Program-made: the position numbers and the translations under genes
Shown: piece by piece, positions 17,441-25,421 of the stretch
How positions within the stretch are numbered: position 1 is the stretch's first letter
Layout: every line of letters begins with the position of its first letter
The notes under the pieces: model-generated
What the model saw: only the letters and a program-made list of their open reading frames with translations
Databases searched by the model: none
What the model was told of the DNA's origin: nothing
Source of the DNA: DASUPK01 sp046732465
GTDB taxonomy: Bacteria > Actinomycetota > Thermoleophilia > Solirubrobacterales > 70-9
Assembly (NCBI GenBank): GCA_046732465.1
Contig: JBKPND010000071.1
Location: 1-33,291 of the forward strand
Direction: 5' to 3'
DNA: 33,291 nucleotides

Positions 17441-17788
17441 CTAGACGGTCTCACCTCTTAAGCGCTCCATCATCTTGCGGGTGGTGTGGCGCTTCCGCCG
17501 CTTCTCCCGGTGCTTCTTCACCTGCCGTCGGATGTCCTCCGCCAGCTCGTGGATCGAGTGGAGCATGTCCGGGGACGCCTCCTTGGCGCGGAGCGTGACC
17601 CCCTTCAGGCCAAGGGTCGCCTCGGCGACCATCCGATCCGAGATCCGTGGGTTCTTCTCCTCGCAGAGCTCGACCTCGAGGGTGGCGAACTCGGACACCT
17701 GCTTCCCCACGCGCTGAAACCTCTGCACCACCGCCTCGCGAAGCTCGCCCGTCACCTCCACGTTCTTGCCTCGGACCTCGATCTTCAC
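17441..17788 (-). CDS. hpf: ribosome hibernation promoting factor, short form
   Basis: The 115-residue protein (GTG start) matches the HPF/YfiA fold: VKIEVRGKNVEVTGELREAV, then VSEFATLEVELCEEKNPRI and VAEATLGLKGVTLRAKEASPDMLHSIHELAEDIRRQVKK. Such proteins bind in the mRNA/tRNA channel of the 30S subunit and shut down ribosomes under stress. The long-form C-terminal dimerisation domain is absent; instead there is a short basic tail (KKHREKRRKRHTTRK). The start at 17788 is fixed by AAGGAGG five to six bases upstream; the frame stays open far upstream but that part is a shadow of the lipase gene. It precedes secA by 36 bases, as in other bacteria. Confidence 0.93.
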   Translation of the reverse strand: MKIEVRGKNVEVTGELREAVVQRFQRVGKQVSEFATLEVELCEEKNPRISDRMVAEATLGLKGVTLRAKEASPDMLHSIHELAEDIRRQVKKHREKRRKRHTTRKMMERLRGETV

Positions 17789-17819
17789 GTGGACCTCCTT
17801 CCGTCGGGGTGGCGTTCGG

Positions 17820-17848
17820 ATGCTACGCCCGCGACCTTCCGGCGGCAA
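17820..17848 (-). promoter_or_regulatory. candidate hpf promoter
   Basis: On the minus strand TTGCCG (17843-17848), a 17-base spacer and TAGCAT (17820-17825) lie between the lipase stop and the hpf ribosome site, leaving a leader of about 25 bases. This would let hpf and secA be transcribed separately from the lipase gene. Confidence 0.45.
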
Positions 17849-17856
17849 GAGGTTGC

Positions 17857-18867
17857 TCAGCGGCGATCTTGGCGGGGCACCCGCTTGAAGACCTTCCTCA
17901 CCCGCGGCTCGGCCTGCACCTCGGGGACCGTCGACGTGTTGCCGCCGAGGACGGCGCCCGCCGCGTTCAAGAAGAGGGTCGTCTGCGCTTCGTTGAGCCC
18001 GGTCGCGTAGGGGTGGGAGCAGGTGCCAGGTGGAAACCGAGACGGTCGGGCGGAGCCGCGCTTGCCCTTGCCGCCATGGGCGACGGCATCGACGAAGGCG
18101 GCGAAGGTCACCGAATCGACGATCGTGCCGATGTGGCTGGTGGTGCGCCCAGGGCACACGCCCTGGATGAGGACGTTGCTCGCGCCGTCGAGGGAGGAGG
18201 TCGGGTGCTTGCCGCCCTGCGGCTGGACCGTCTCGTCGCTCAGGGAGCGGACGGTCGTGTAGGAGACGTTTCCGGGAGTCTCGTCGGGCTGCGAGTTGAT
18301 CGCGCGCAGGAGGCGAGACCCGGCGATCTGCTGCCAGTCGGCGGGTGGGCATGGCGCCGCCGCGGAGCAGGATCCCAGGCCGAGAATCGTGCCGTGCTGC
18401 GTCCCGGCGGCGAGCACTGCGTCGCTGACCTTCTTACGCAGGTCCGGCCAGTAGGTGAGGGCGAACCGCGGCAGCAGGCCCCCCTGGCTGATTCCGATCA
18501 CCGCGACCTTGCGATGGGCCAGGGAGAACTCCTTGCGCAGCCCGTAGACCAGGTACTGAGCGGAGACCTGGATGTCCGCCGTCATGAAGTCCGGGAAGTT
18601 GACGTAACACACGGGGTGGCCGTAGGCCTCGAAGGCGCCCTGGCCGATCAAGTAGGACTGGTCGCCCGAGGCGCCTGTGCCGGTCACCAGCATGGTCGGG
18701 GTCACCGCAGCGTTGGTCGGGTCGATCGGGCATTTGACCGCCGCCTCGAGGTCGGCCAGAGGAACCGTCAGTCGTGGGCCGCTGGCCGCGGCCGATCCCG
18801 CTCCGACGATCAGCAATCCGAGGACCCCGATGCAGCCCGCCACGGCGAGCCGCCTTGCTCTCCTCAT
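17857..18867 (-). CDS. secreted lipase-like alpha/beta hydrolase
   Basis: A signal peptide (about residues 1-29, ending GSAAAS) is followed by a lipase-type hydrolase resembling Candida antarctica lipase B and related actinobacterial lipases. The matching features are the oxyanion segment TMLVTGTGASGDQSYLIGQG (59-78), VCYVNFPDFMTADIQVSAQYLVYGL, and the nucleophile Ser127 in GISQGGLL. The likely triad partners are Asp211 (SLSDETVQP) and His245 (TSHIGTI). Cysteine pairs are spread through the protein, as expected outside the cell. The end is Arg/Lys-rich but short. It sits between comF and hpf on the same strand, an unusual position. TAGGCT six bases before the ATG fits a leaderless transcript. 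Confidence 0.85.
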   Translation of the reverse strand: MRRARRLAVAGCIGVLGLLIVGAGSAAASGPRLTVPLADLEAAVKCPIDPTNAAVTPTMLVTGTGASGDQSYLIGQGAFEAYGHPVCYVNFPDFMTADIQVSAQYLVYGLRKEFSLAHRKVAVIGISQGGLLPRFALTYWPDLRKKVSDAVLAAGTQHGTILGLGSCSAAAPCPPADWQQIAGSRLLRAINSQPDETPGNVSYTTVRSLSDETVQPQGGKHPTSSLDGASNVLIQGVCPGRTTSHIGTIVDSVTFAAFVDAVAHGGKGKRGSARPSRFPPGTCSHPYATGLNEAQTTLFLNAAGAVLGGNTSTVPEVQAEPRVRKVFKRVPRQDRR

Positions 18868-18884
18868 GCGGGAAGCCTATTCCC

Positions 18885-19541
18885 TCAGAGCGCATGGGCG
18901 AGCGTCAGCGCGACCACCCTGCGGGCGCCGGCCGACCGCAGTGCGGCCGCGCAGGCCCCGAGCGTCGCGCCCGTCGTCCAGACGTCGTCGACGAGGACGA
19001 TCTCGGCCGGAGCGTCTGCCACCGCCCGGACACGGGGCGCGTCGATGAGCCGCTGTGAGCGCCTTCGGCCCACCTGGCGCCGGCCGCGGTCGCGGCGGAG
19101 ACACGGCCTGTACGGCAGACTCGCGCGCTCCGAGAGAGCGATCGCGATCTCCTCCGCCGGATCGAAGCCCCGCCAGCGCCACCGCCACGGGCCGGCCGGG
19201 ACCGGCACCACGGCGTCCGGGGACTCCCGGTCGGGTAGGGCCCGCAGCATCGCCTCAGCCGCGACGCCGGCGAGCGAAAGCCTGCGGCCGTACTTCAGCG
19301 CGTGCACGACCCGCCGGGCGACGCCGTCGAACGGCGACGCCGAGACCGCCAGGTCCACTCCGGGCGGCCCCGGATCGCGCACCCGCGAAGCTGCGGCGAG
19401 CTCGGCGCCGCATCGCTCGCAGATGATGTGGTCCAGCGGCCGGGGCGATCCGCACGCCGCGCAGAGGGGCGGGGCGATCAGAGAGGCGATCGAATCGAGG
19501 CCGTGCGCCAGCCCAACCCGCTTGGAGCGGACGAATTCCAT
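18885..19541 (-). CDS. comF: ComF-family phosphoribosyltransferase-like protein
   Basis: The 218-residue protein has an N-terminal four-cysteine zinc finger (LCAACGSP at 26-33, CERCG at 41-45). A type I phosphoribosyltransferase fold follows, with a PRPP-binding motif VLVDDVWTTGATL (about 182-194). The middle contains ALKYGRRLSLA and VVPVPAGPWRWRWRGFDPAEEIA, both hallmarks of the ComF/GntX group. These proteins are needed for DNA uptake in competent bacteria and occur widely in non-competent ones, where the role is unclear. The frame is open upstream to 19697, but that part covers a large hairpin; ATG 19541 is the most probable start, though no clear ribosome site marks it. It precedes the lipase gene by 17 bases. 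Confidence 0.85.
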   Translation of the reverse strand: MEFVRSKRVGLAHGLDSIASLIAPPLCAACGSPRPLDHIICERCGAELAAASRVRDPGPPGVDLAVSASPFDGVARRVVHALKYGRRLSLAGVAAEAMLRALPDRESPDAVVPVPAGPWRWRWRGFDPAEEIAIALSERASLPYRPCLRRDRGRRQVGRRRSQRLIDAPRVRAVADAPAEIVLVDDVWTTGATLGACAAALRSAGARRVVALTLAHAL

Positions 19542-19653
19542 GGACCGATCGTCCACCGGGAGGGCTGACGAAAGGCGCGCCAATGCGAAGGAAGTGCACC
19601 GCGTGATCCGTGAGCTGTAGTCCTGACTCCCAGCTGCTCGCTGCTCAGCAGGG

Positions 19654-19697
19654 TTGTGGAGCCTTTGGGTGGCTATAGCCTCCCGAAAGCTCCACAA
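19654..19697. terminator. 44-base near-perfect palindrome, copy C of the intergenic hairpin family
   Basis: TTGTGGAGC (19654-19662) pairs with GCTCCACAA (19689-19697), continues through TTTGGG/CCCGAA, and closes on the self-complementary GGCTATAGCC. It stands just after the 3' end of the nucleotidyltransferase gene and before comF. Shape, length and the TATA-containing centre match copies A and B, but the arm sequences differ. No U-run is seen. Confidence 0.65.
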
Positions 19698-19715
19698 GGC
19701 GTCGGCACGCCCGAG

Positions 19716-20759
19716 TCAGCCGAGAGGGCGGTCGGGATCGATCCCGTAGAGGCCGCCGACCACCAGTCCACCGGCCGGGACTTGCGCGCCCGGCAGCACG
19801 ACGCACTCGCGCAGCATCGCGCCGGGCCCCAGTTCGCAGCCGTCGCCCACCACCACGGGCCCGTGCAGGCTGGCCCCCTCGCCGACCTGTGAGTCGGTCC
19901 CGATAAGGACCGGGGCGCTGACTCGCACGCCATCGAGGTCGGAGCCGCCGCCGGCGTAGATGTGCTCGGCCACCTCGGGCGCTGGAGGCTCGATCCCGAC
20001 CCCGCCTGCCAGCGCGTCGAGGTTCCCCTGCACGAACTCCCCGACCGATCCGATGTCGTTCCAGTAGGCGTCGATCTCGTGCGAGAAGAACGGGATGTCC
20101 CCGTCGAGGAGGGATGGGAAGACGTCCATCGCCCAGTCCACGAATCCGGGCGGCTGATCGTCGTCCCCCGCCGGGCTCTTCTGGTCGGGCGGAGGGAAGT
20201 GATCGAAGATCTCCTTGCGGAACATGTAGATGCCGCAGTTCGCGAGGTCGGAGAGCGCCTCCGCCGGCTCCGGCTTCTCCTGGAAGCCCTGGATGCGCCC
20301 CTCGTCGTCGGTGATCGCTACGCCGAATTGAGTCGTGTCCTCCACCCGCTTCGTCGCGAGGGTGGCGATCGCGCCCCGCTCGACGTTCGCCTCGTGCGCT
20401 GAGCGCATCCCGGCCAGATCGATGTCGGTGAGCGCATCGCCGGAGATGATCAGGAAGGAGTCGGTCTCGGAGAGGAAGTCGCGGACCTTACCCACTCCGC
20501 CCGCCGTCCCGAGCGGCTCCGACTCCTCGCTGTAGGTGACCTCGAGGCCGAACTCCGAGCCGTCGCCGAGCACCTCACGGATCTGCTCGGGCAGGTAGGA
20601 GACGTTGGTGACGACCTCCCTGAAGCCGTGACCGGCGATCAGGTCGGCGATCCAGGCGATGATCGGCCGGTTGAGCACCGGCGCCACGGGCTTCGGCATC
20701 ACGTAGGTGAGCGGCCGCAGGCGCGTGCCCAGCCCCGCCGCGAGGATCATCGCCCTCAT
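19716..20759 (-). CDS. sugar-phosphate nucleotidyltransferase with left-handed beta-helix tail
   Basis: The 347-residue protein has the nucleotidyltransferase signature MILAAGLGTRLRPLTYVMPKP (residues 4-24, with the NTP-binding GxGTRL and Lys23). SGDALTDIDL supplies the metal-binding Asp, and FQEKP binds the sugar phosphate. Residues from about 262 on form hexapeptide repeats (VSAPVLIGTDSQVGEGASLHGPV) typical of a left-handed beta-helix. This is the mannose-1-phosphate guanylyltransferase/glucose-1-phosphate thymidylyl- or uridylyltransferase group; the exact sugar and nucleotide cannot be fixed. A second member lies at 26434-27468. It is followed by hairpin copy C and preceded by a secreted dehydrogenase gene 18 bases upstream. 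Confidence 0.9.
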   Translation of the reverse strand: MRAMILAAGLGTRLRPLTYVMPKPVAPVLNRPIIAWIADLIAGHGFREVVTNVSYLPEQIREVLGDGSEFGLEVTYSEESEPLGTAGGVGKVRDFLSETDSFLIISGDALTDIDLAGMRSAHEANVERGAIATLATKRVEDTTQFGVAITDDEGRIQGFQEKPEPAEALSDLANCGIYMFRKEIFDHFPPPDQKSPAGDDDQPPGFVDWAMDVFPSLLDGDIPFFSHEIDAYWNDIGSVGEFVQGNLDALAGGVGIEPPAPEVAEHIYAGGGSDLDGVRVSAPVLIGTDSQVGEGASLHGPVVVGDGCELGPGAMLRECVVLPGAQVPAGGLVVGGLYGIDPDRPLG

Positions 20760-20777
20760 CGCCCGAAGGCTCTCAGA

Positions 20778-22139
20778 TCAGGCGTGTCGCTTCTTCTTGC
20801 CCTTCTTCTTCTTGCACTTCTTGTGCTTGTGCTTCTTCTTCGACTCCGCCGCCCGCTTCTTGTGCTTCTTTCGCTTCTTGCACTTCTTGTGCTTCTTGCC
20901 CTTCTTCACCGGTGGGCAGTTGCACTTCTTGGGCGAGGCCGACTTGCAGACCGACGGGGCGGACGAAGCCGAGCCGACAACCCGGAAGACCGTGCTCGTG
21001 TTCATCACGTAGAGGTTGCAGGCGGAGTCTTGGCCGAAGGACATCGTGGAGCCGATGGCGCCCGGTGCGCTCTCGGGGCGATCACCGCTCGCCCGGGGGA
21101 TGCCGAGCTGGATCGAGCGGAGCTCGGCCGTGCAGAGGTCCGCGTAGAGATAGCGACCCGAGATCTCCGGGGCTCGGCTGCCGCGGTAGACGTAACCGCC
21201 GATGATCGCGCAGCCGAAGGCGCTGTCACCTCCGGGATCCGAGTGCGGGTAGTCGAACACCGGATCGACGAAGGATCCGCCGCAGCCTCCCGGCCCCGCA
21301 CCGAATCCCTCTCGGCAGGGCCACCCGAAGTTCGCGCCGCGGCCTCCGCCCGACGAGTTCGGCGCAAGATCGATCTCCTCCGCGAGATGCGGTGAAGACC
21401 CGTCGCTCCCCACGTCGCCGATGACCAGGTCCCCGGTGAGGCGATCGAAGGAGAAGCGGAACGGGTTCCGCAACCCCATCCCCCAGATCTCCTGAGTCGC
21501 TCCGGCCACGCCCGCGAATGGGTTGTCCGGCGGTATGCCATGAACCCCGTTGCCGGCGCCGTGCGGGTCTATGCGGAGGACCTTGCCGTAGGGGTTGCTC
21601 AACTGCTGCGCGTTGGCGCCGTTCGCGTTGTCCCCGACCGTGATGTACAGGTAGCCGTCCGGCCCGAACTGCAGCTGCCCGCCGTTGTGGTTGGTGGCAC
21701 CGTGGCTGAAGGTCCACACGGTCCTGCGCGCTGCCTGGTTGGCGACGTTGGGGTCCGAGCTGACGTGGTACTCGTCGATGTGGATGTCGCCGGTCGCGCC
21801 CCCAGCATTGACCCCGTCGCCCGTGTAGAAGACGTAGAAGAGGCCATTGCTCGCGTAGTTCGGATCGAATGCCACCGAAAGCAGGCCGCGCTCGCCGTCT
21901 GTGTTGACCATCGTGTGGATGTCGAGAAATTGCGTCTCGGTGTCGTCATGCAGGACCTGAATCTGGCCCGGACGCTCGACCACGAACAGCCGCGGATCGC
22001 CCGGCGGCGAGGTCGCGTAGACCGGCTGATCGAAGCTCGGGCCGATCGACTGAAGCCCCACGCCGGCCGCCTGCGATGGCGCAAGCAGCAGGCCGAGGAC
22101 GCAGCTCGCCAGCAGCGCGATCCGGATGGGCAGTCCCAC
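20778..22139 (-). CDS. secreted glucose/sorbosone dehydrogenase-like beta-propeller protein with Lys-rich tail
   Basis: A signal peptide (GTG start, hydrophobic IRIALLASCVLGLLLAPSQA) leads a six-bladed propeller of the soluble PQQ-dependent glucose/sorbosone dehydrogenase family. Matching motifs are RLFVVERPGQIQVL, GLLSVAFDPNYASNG, SHGATNHNGGQLQFGPDGYL (145-164, with the catalytic-type His151), GDNANG, WGMGLRNPFRFSFD and GANFGWPCREG. It would oxidise sugars outside the membrane if PQQ is available; no PQQ synthesis gene is nearby. The last 50 residues (403-453) are almost all Lys with Cys, His and Arg, with repeated KKHKKC motifs. The frame continues upstream to 22526, but codons before 22139 overlap ahcY and lack protein-like content. 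Confidence 0.88.
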   Translation of the reverse strand: MGLPIRIALLASCVLGLLLAPSQAAGVGLQSIGPSFDQPVYATSPPGDPRLFVVERPGQIQVLHDDTETQFLDIHTMVNTDGERGLLSVAFDPNYASNGLFYVFYTGDGVNAGGATGDIHIDEYHVSSDPNVANQAARRTVWTFSHGATNHNGGQLQFGPDGYLYITVGDNANGANAQQLSNPYGKVLRIDPHGAGNGVHGIPPDNPFAGVAGATQEIWGMGLRNPFRFSFDRLTGDLVIGDVGSDGSSPHLAEEIDLAPNSSGGGRGANFGWPCREGFGAGPGGCGGSFVDPVFDYPHSDPGGDSAFGCAIIGGYVYRGSRAPEISGRYLYADLCTAELRSIQLGIPRASGDRPESAPGAIGSTMSFGQDSACNLYVMNTSTVFRVVGSASSAPSVCKSASPKKCNCPPVKKGKKHKKCKKRKKHKKRAAESKKKHKHKKCKKKKGKKKRHA

Positions 22140-22207
22140 CGGGCCCCATGATGCCCGACGGGACGGCGTCCGTGTCGGGCTGGACGGATTGAGGACCGAG
22201 GCTTGGG

Positions 22208-23689
22208 CTAGTAGCGGTAGTGGTCGCTCTTGTAGGGGCCCTCGACCGGGACCCCGATGTAGGCGGCCTGCTCCGGGTCGAGCTCCGTGAGCTCGACGCC
22301 GAGCGCGTCCAGGTGCAGGCGGGCGACCTTCTCGTCCAGGTGCTTGGGCAGCACGTGGACCTCCTTGCCGTACGCCTCCGCCTTTCCGAACAGCTCGATC
22401 TGGGCGATCACCTGGTTGGTGAACGAGTTCGACATCACGAAGCTCGGGTGGCCGGTCGCGTTGCCGAGGTTCAGCAGGCGGCCCTCCGAGAGGACGATGA
22501 TCGAGTGGCCGTCGGGGAAGCGCCACTCATCGACCTGCGGCTTGATGTTGATCCGCTCGATGCCGTCGAACTTCTCCAGTGCCGCCATCTGGATCTCATC
22601 GTCGAAGTGGCCGATGTTGCCGACGATCGCCTGGTGCTTCATCGCGGCCATGTGGTCGACCGTGATCACGTCCTTGTTGCCGGTGGCGGAGATGAAGATG
22701 TCCGCCTCCTCGAGCACCGAGTCGAGCTTGCGGACCTCGTAGCCCTGCATCGCGGCCTGGAGGGCGCAGATCGGGTCGATCTCGGTGACGATCACCCGCG
22801 CGCCCTGCCCGCGCAGCGACTCGGCGCAGCCCTTGCCGACGTCGCCGAATCCGCAGATCACGGCGGTCTTGCCGCCGATCATCACGTCGGTGGCGCGGTT
22901 GATGCCGTCGATCAGGGAGTGGCGGCAGCCGTAGATGTTGTCGAACTTCGACTTGGTGACCGAGTCGTTCACGTTGATCGCCGGGAACAGCAGGGTGCCG
23001 TTCGCCTGGCGCTCATAGAGGCGGATCACGCCGGTGGTGGTCTCCTCCGTGACGCCCTTGATCCCCTCGGCCATCTTGGTGAAGCGCTGGGGATCCTGGA
23101 CGAGGCTCTTCCGCAGCAGCTCGAGGATCACCTTCTCCTCCTCGGAGCCGGCCGTCTCGTCGCTCGGGACGGCGCCGGCGGTCTCGTACTCGGCGCCCTT
23201 GTGGACGAGCAGCGTCGCGTCGCCACCGTCGTCGAGCAGCATGTTCGCGCCGGTCTCACCGTTCGGGCCGGGCTCGGGCCAGGTCAGGGCCTGGAGCGCG
23301 CACCACCAGTACTCCTCGAGCGTCTCGCCCTTCCAGGCGAAGACCGGGACGCCCTTCGGGTCGTCGGGAGTGCCCTCCGAACCCACAGCGACCGCGGCGG
23401 CCGCGTGGTCCTGGGTCGAGAAGATGTTGCAGCTCGCCCAGCGGACCTCGGCGCCGAGCGCCGCCAGGGTCTCGATCAGCACGGCTGTCTGCACCGTCAT
23501 GTGGAGCGAGCCGGTGATCCGGGCGCCCTTCAGCGGCTGGGAGTCGGCGAACTCCGCCCGGGTCGCCATCAGGCCCGGCATCTCGTGCTCGGCCAGCCGG
23601 ATCTCCTTGCGGCCGAACTCGGCCAGCGAGAGGTCGGCGACCTTGAAGTCGGCACTGGTGGAAGTCGGGGCGGTGGCGGCGGTGCTCAT
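22208..23689 (-). CDS. ahcY: S-adenosylhomocysteine hydrolase
   Basis: AhcY splits S-adenosylhomocysteine, the by-product of SAM methyltransferases, into adenosine and homocysteine. The 493-residue protein is full length and shows the family hallmarks: LHMTVQTAVLIETL, SCNIFSTQDHAAAA, NVNDSVTKSKFDNIYGCRHSL, the NAD-binding GFGDVGKG (280-287), GNIGHFDDEI, HPSFVMSNSF and the C-terminal KSDHYRY that reaches into the neighbouring subunit. AGGAG about 11 bases before the ATG can serve as ribosome site. It stands alone on its strand and diverges from the ribosome rescue gene across 58 bases. Confidence is very high. Confidence 0.98.
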   Translation of the reverse strand: MSTAATAPTSTSADFKVADLSLAEFGRKEIRLAEHEMPGLMATRAEFADSQPLKGARITGSLHMTVQTAVLIETLAALGAEVRWASCNIFSTQDHAAAAVAVGSEGTPDDPKGVPVFAWKGETLEEYWWCALQALTWPEPGPNGETGANMLLDDGGDATLLVHKGAEYETAGAVPSDETAGSEEEKVILELLRKSLVQDPQRFTKMAEGIKGVTEETTTGVIRLYERQANGTLLFPAINVNDSVTKSKFDNIYGCRHSLIDGINRATDVMIGGKTAVICGFGDVGKGCAESLRGQGARVIVTEIDPICALQAAMQGYEVRKLDSVLEEADIFISATGNKDVITVDHMAAMKHQAIVGNIGHFDDEIQMAALEKFDGIERINIKPQVDEWRFPDGHSIIVLSEGRLLNLGNATGHPSFVMSNSFTNQVIAQIELFGKAEAYGKEVHVLPKHLDEKVARLHLDALGVELTELDPEQAAYIGVPVEGPYKSDHYRY

Positions 23690-23747
23690 GCGGTGGTCGG
23701 TCTCCTGGGTCGAGTTTTGACGAGGGCCGAGGTTACGTTATGAGGCC

Positions 23748-24158
23748 GTGGAGGACGGCATACAAGTGGGAGAGGGTACGGTCATCCCGCTCGACGAGAT
23801 TGAGTTCCGGGCGAGTCGCTCCTCCGGGCCGGGCGGCCAGCACGCGAATGTGACCGCATCGAGGATCGAGGCCGTGTTCGAGGTGGACGCCTCCGAGTCA
23901 CTCAGCGAGCAGCAGCGTGCCCGCCTGCGAGAGAAGCTGGGCGATCGCGTCGTCGCAGTCGCGCAGGACACGCGCAGCCAGGTGCGCAACCGCGAGCTGG
24001 CCCTGGAACGTTTGCGCGAGAAGCTCGCCGCCGGTCTGAGGCGGCCGCGACCACGGCGTCCGACCAAGCCATCCCGAGCGGCGCGGGAGCGGCGGCTGGA
24101 GCAGAAGCGGCGGCAGTCGCAGCGCAAAGCCCGACGCAGACCGCCGAGCGACTACTAA
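23748..24158 (+). CDS. arfB: ArfB/YaeJ-like alternative ribosome rescue hydrolase
   Basis: The 136-residue protein has the class I release factor catalytic domain with the GGQ motif at 29-31 (RSSGPGGQHANVTASRIEA). A basic C-terminal tail (from about 98: RRPRPRRPTKPSR ... RRRPPSDY) follows. This is the layout of ArfB, whose tail enters the empty mRNA channel of stalled ribosomes while GGQ hydrolyses the peptidyl-tRNA. The codon-recognition domains of true release factors are missing, and size fits the family. The start is GTG 23748. It ends before hairpin copy B, convergent with the thiolase gene. Confidence 0.9.
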   Translation: MEDGIQVGEGTVIPLDEIEFRASRSSGPGGQHANVTASRIEAVFEVDASESLSEQQRARLREKLGDRVVAVAQDTRSQVRNRELALERLREKLAAGLRRPRPRRPTKPSRAARERRLEQKRRQSQRKARRRPPSDY

Positions 24159-24170
24159 ACCTGAGGCGCT

Positions 24171-24220
24171 GAGGCTTTGCCGACTTGTGGGCCTATATGG
24201 CCCCCAAAGCGGCAAGGCCT
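24171..24220. terminator. palindromic intergenic repeat, copy B
   Basis: GCTTTGCCG (24174-24182) pairs with CGGCAAGGC (24210-24218), with an inner GGGCC (24189-24193) against GGCCC (24199-24203) around TATAT. It separates the convergent rescue-factor and thiolase genes. GAGGCTTTGCCGA and TATATGGCCC are shared exactly with copy A. It lies just past the end of the long minus-strand run that begins with atpD. Confidence 0.7.
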
Positions 24221-24230
24221 ACCCCCTGAG

Positions 24231-25421
24231 TCAGCTGGGCTTGCGGTAGACGGTCACCACAGCGGCGCCGCCCAGCCCGATGTTGTGCTGAAGCGCGACG
24301 TCGGCGCTGTCGACCTGGCGCCGGTCGGCCTGACCGCGGAGCTGCCAGTTGAGCTCGGCGCACTGAGCCAGGCCGGTAGCGCCCAACGGATGGCCCTTGG
24401 AGATCAAGCCTCCGGAGGGGTTCACAACCGGGCCATCGCCGCCGTAGGTCGTCGCCTCCGCCTCGACCAGCTTGTGCCCTTCCCCCTCCTCGGCCAGTCC
24501 GAGTGCCTCGTACGTGATCAGCTCGTTCGCCGAGAAGCAGTCGTGCAGCTCGACTACGTCCACCTCGTCGATTCCGACCTCGGCCTCGGCCATGGCCTGC
24601 TCGCCGGCTGTCCGGGTCATGTCGGCGCCGACGACGTTGATCGAGGAGTGGCTGTCGAATGTGCTCGAGAGGTCCGTGACCATCGACTGGCCGACGATCT
24701 CGATGGCGCGATCCCAGAGATCGTTCCGATCGACGAAGGCCTCGGAAGCGACGACAGCGGCGGCGCTGCCGTCGCTCGTCGGTGAGCACTGCAGCTTGGT
24801 GAGCGGCGCGTAGATCTCCTTCGCCGCCTTGATGTCGTCGAGGGAGTACTCGTCCTGGAACTGGGCGTACGGATTGTCGACCGAGTGCTTGTGGTTCTTC
24901 CAGCCGATCCAGGCGAAGTGGTCGGGCTCCGATCCGTATCGCTCCATATGCTCGCGACCCGCGGCGCCGAACATCTGGGGCGCGGGAGGCGCGTCCTCCC
25001 ACTCCCGGAGCTCGAGCAGGGCGGCGGCGTGCTTGTCGATCGGGTTGACCCGGTCCGTGAACTTGACGCCCAGCGAGCCGAGCTCCATCTTCTCGAAGCC
25101 GAGTGCGAGCGCGCATTCGGCGAGGCCGCCCCTGACCGCCTGACGCGCCAGGTAGAGGGCGCTGGAACCGGTGGAGCAGTTGTTGTTGACGTTGACGATG
25201 GGGATCCCGGTCAGCCCCAGCCCGTACACGGCCCGCTGGCCCGCCGTCGAGTCGCCGTAGCAGTAGCCGACGAACGCCTGCCCGACGTCGTCATAGTCCA
25301 CACCCGCGTCATGGAGGGCCATCCGACCGGCCTCCTCGGCCCAATCGGGATAGTCACCCTCCTTGGTCCCGGGCTTGTCGAACTTGGTCATGCCGACTCC
25401 GACGACGAACGTGCGGTTCAT
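24231..25421 (-). CDS. thiolase-family protein of the SCP2/lipid-transfer type
   Basis: The 396-residue protein is a thiolase-fold enzyme with the nucleophilic Cys82 in NVNNNCSTGSSAL, the second active-site region VVELHDCFSANE, and GGLISKGHPLGATG (His that activates the nucleophile). The short form of the active-site loop and the N-terminus VVGVGMTKF match the SCPx-type or non-specific lipid-transfer thiolases, which act on branched or sterol-type acyl-CoA. No SCP2 domain is fused, and no beta-oxidation gene is adjacent. Its ATG overlaps the stop of the sugar isomerase gene (ATGA), and a GGGAGGAAGG ribosome site lies inside that gene, so it is the last gene of the sugar-nucleotide run. Confidence 0.9.
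   Translation of the reverse strand: MNRTFVVGVGMTKFDKPGTKEGDYPDWAEEAGRMALHDAGVDYDDVGQAFVGYCYGDSTAGQRAVYGLGLTGIPIVNVNNNCSTGSSALYLARQAVRGGLAECALALGFEKMELGSLGVKFTDRVNPIDKHAAALLELREWEDAPPAPQMFGAAGREHMERYGSEPDHFAWIGWKNHKHSVDNPYAQFQDEYSLDDIKAAKEIYAPLTKLQCSPTSDGSAAAVVASEAFVDRNDLWDRAIEIVGQSMVTDLSSTFDSHSSINVVGADMTRTAGEQAMAEAEVGIDEVDVVELHDCFSANELITYEALGLAEEGEGHKLVEAEATTYGGDGPVVNPSGGLISKGHPLGATGLAQCAELNWQLRGQADRRQVDSADVALQHNIGLGGAAVVTVYRKPS

Noticed and set aside
17789..18352. Upstream extension of hpf to 18352
   Set aside because: The added residues are low-complexity shadow of the lipase gene, while AAGGAGG before GTG 17788 sets the real start.
17647..19620. Plus-strand open frame of 657 codons opposite hpf, lipase and comF
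   Set aside because: Its translation is dominated by Arg, Ala, Gly and Pro with no domain motifs, and it lies opposite three well-supported genes. Such frames are common in GC-rich DNA.
22140..22526. Upstream extension of the glucose/sorbosone dehydrogenase into ahcY
   Set aside because: The signal peptide begins at GTG 22139 and the extra codons lie antisense-frame within the end of ahcY.
23690..23747. SAH riboswitch upstream of ahcY
   Set aside because: SAH riboswitches occur in front of ahcY in some bacteria, but the 58-base gap is shared with the divergent arfB gene, and I see no matching stem arrangement.
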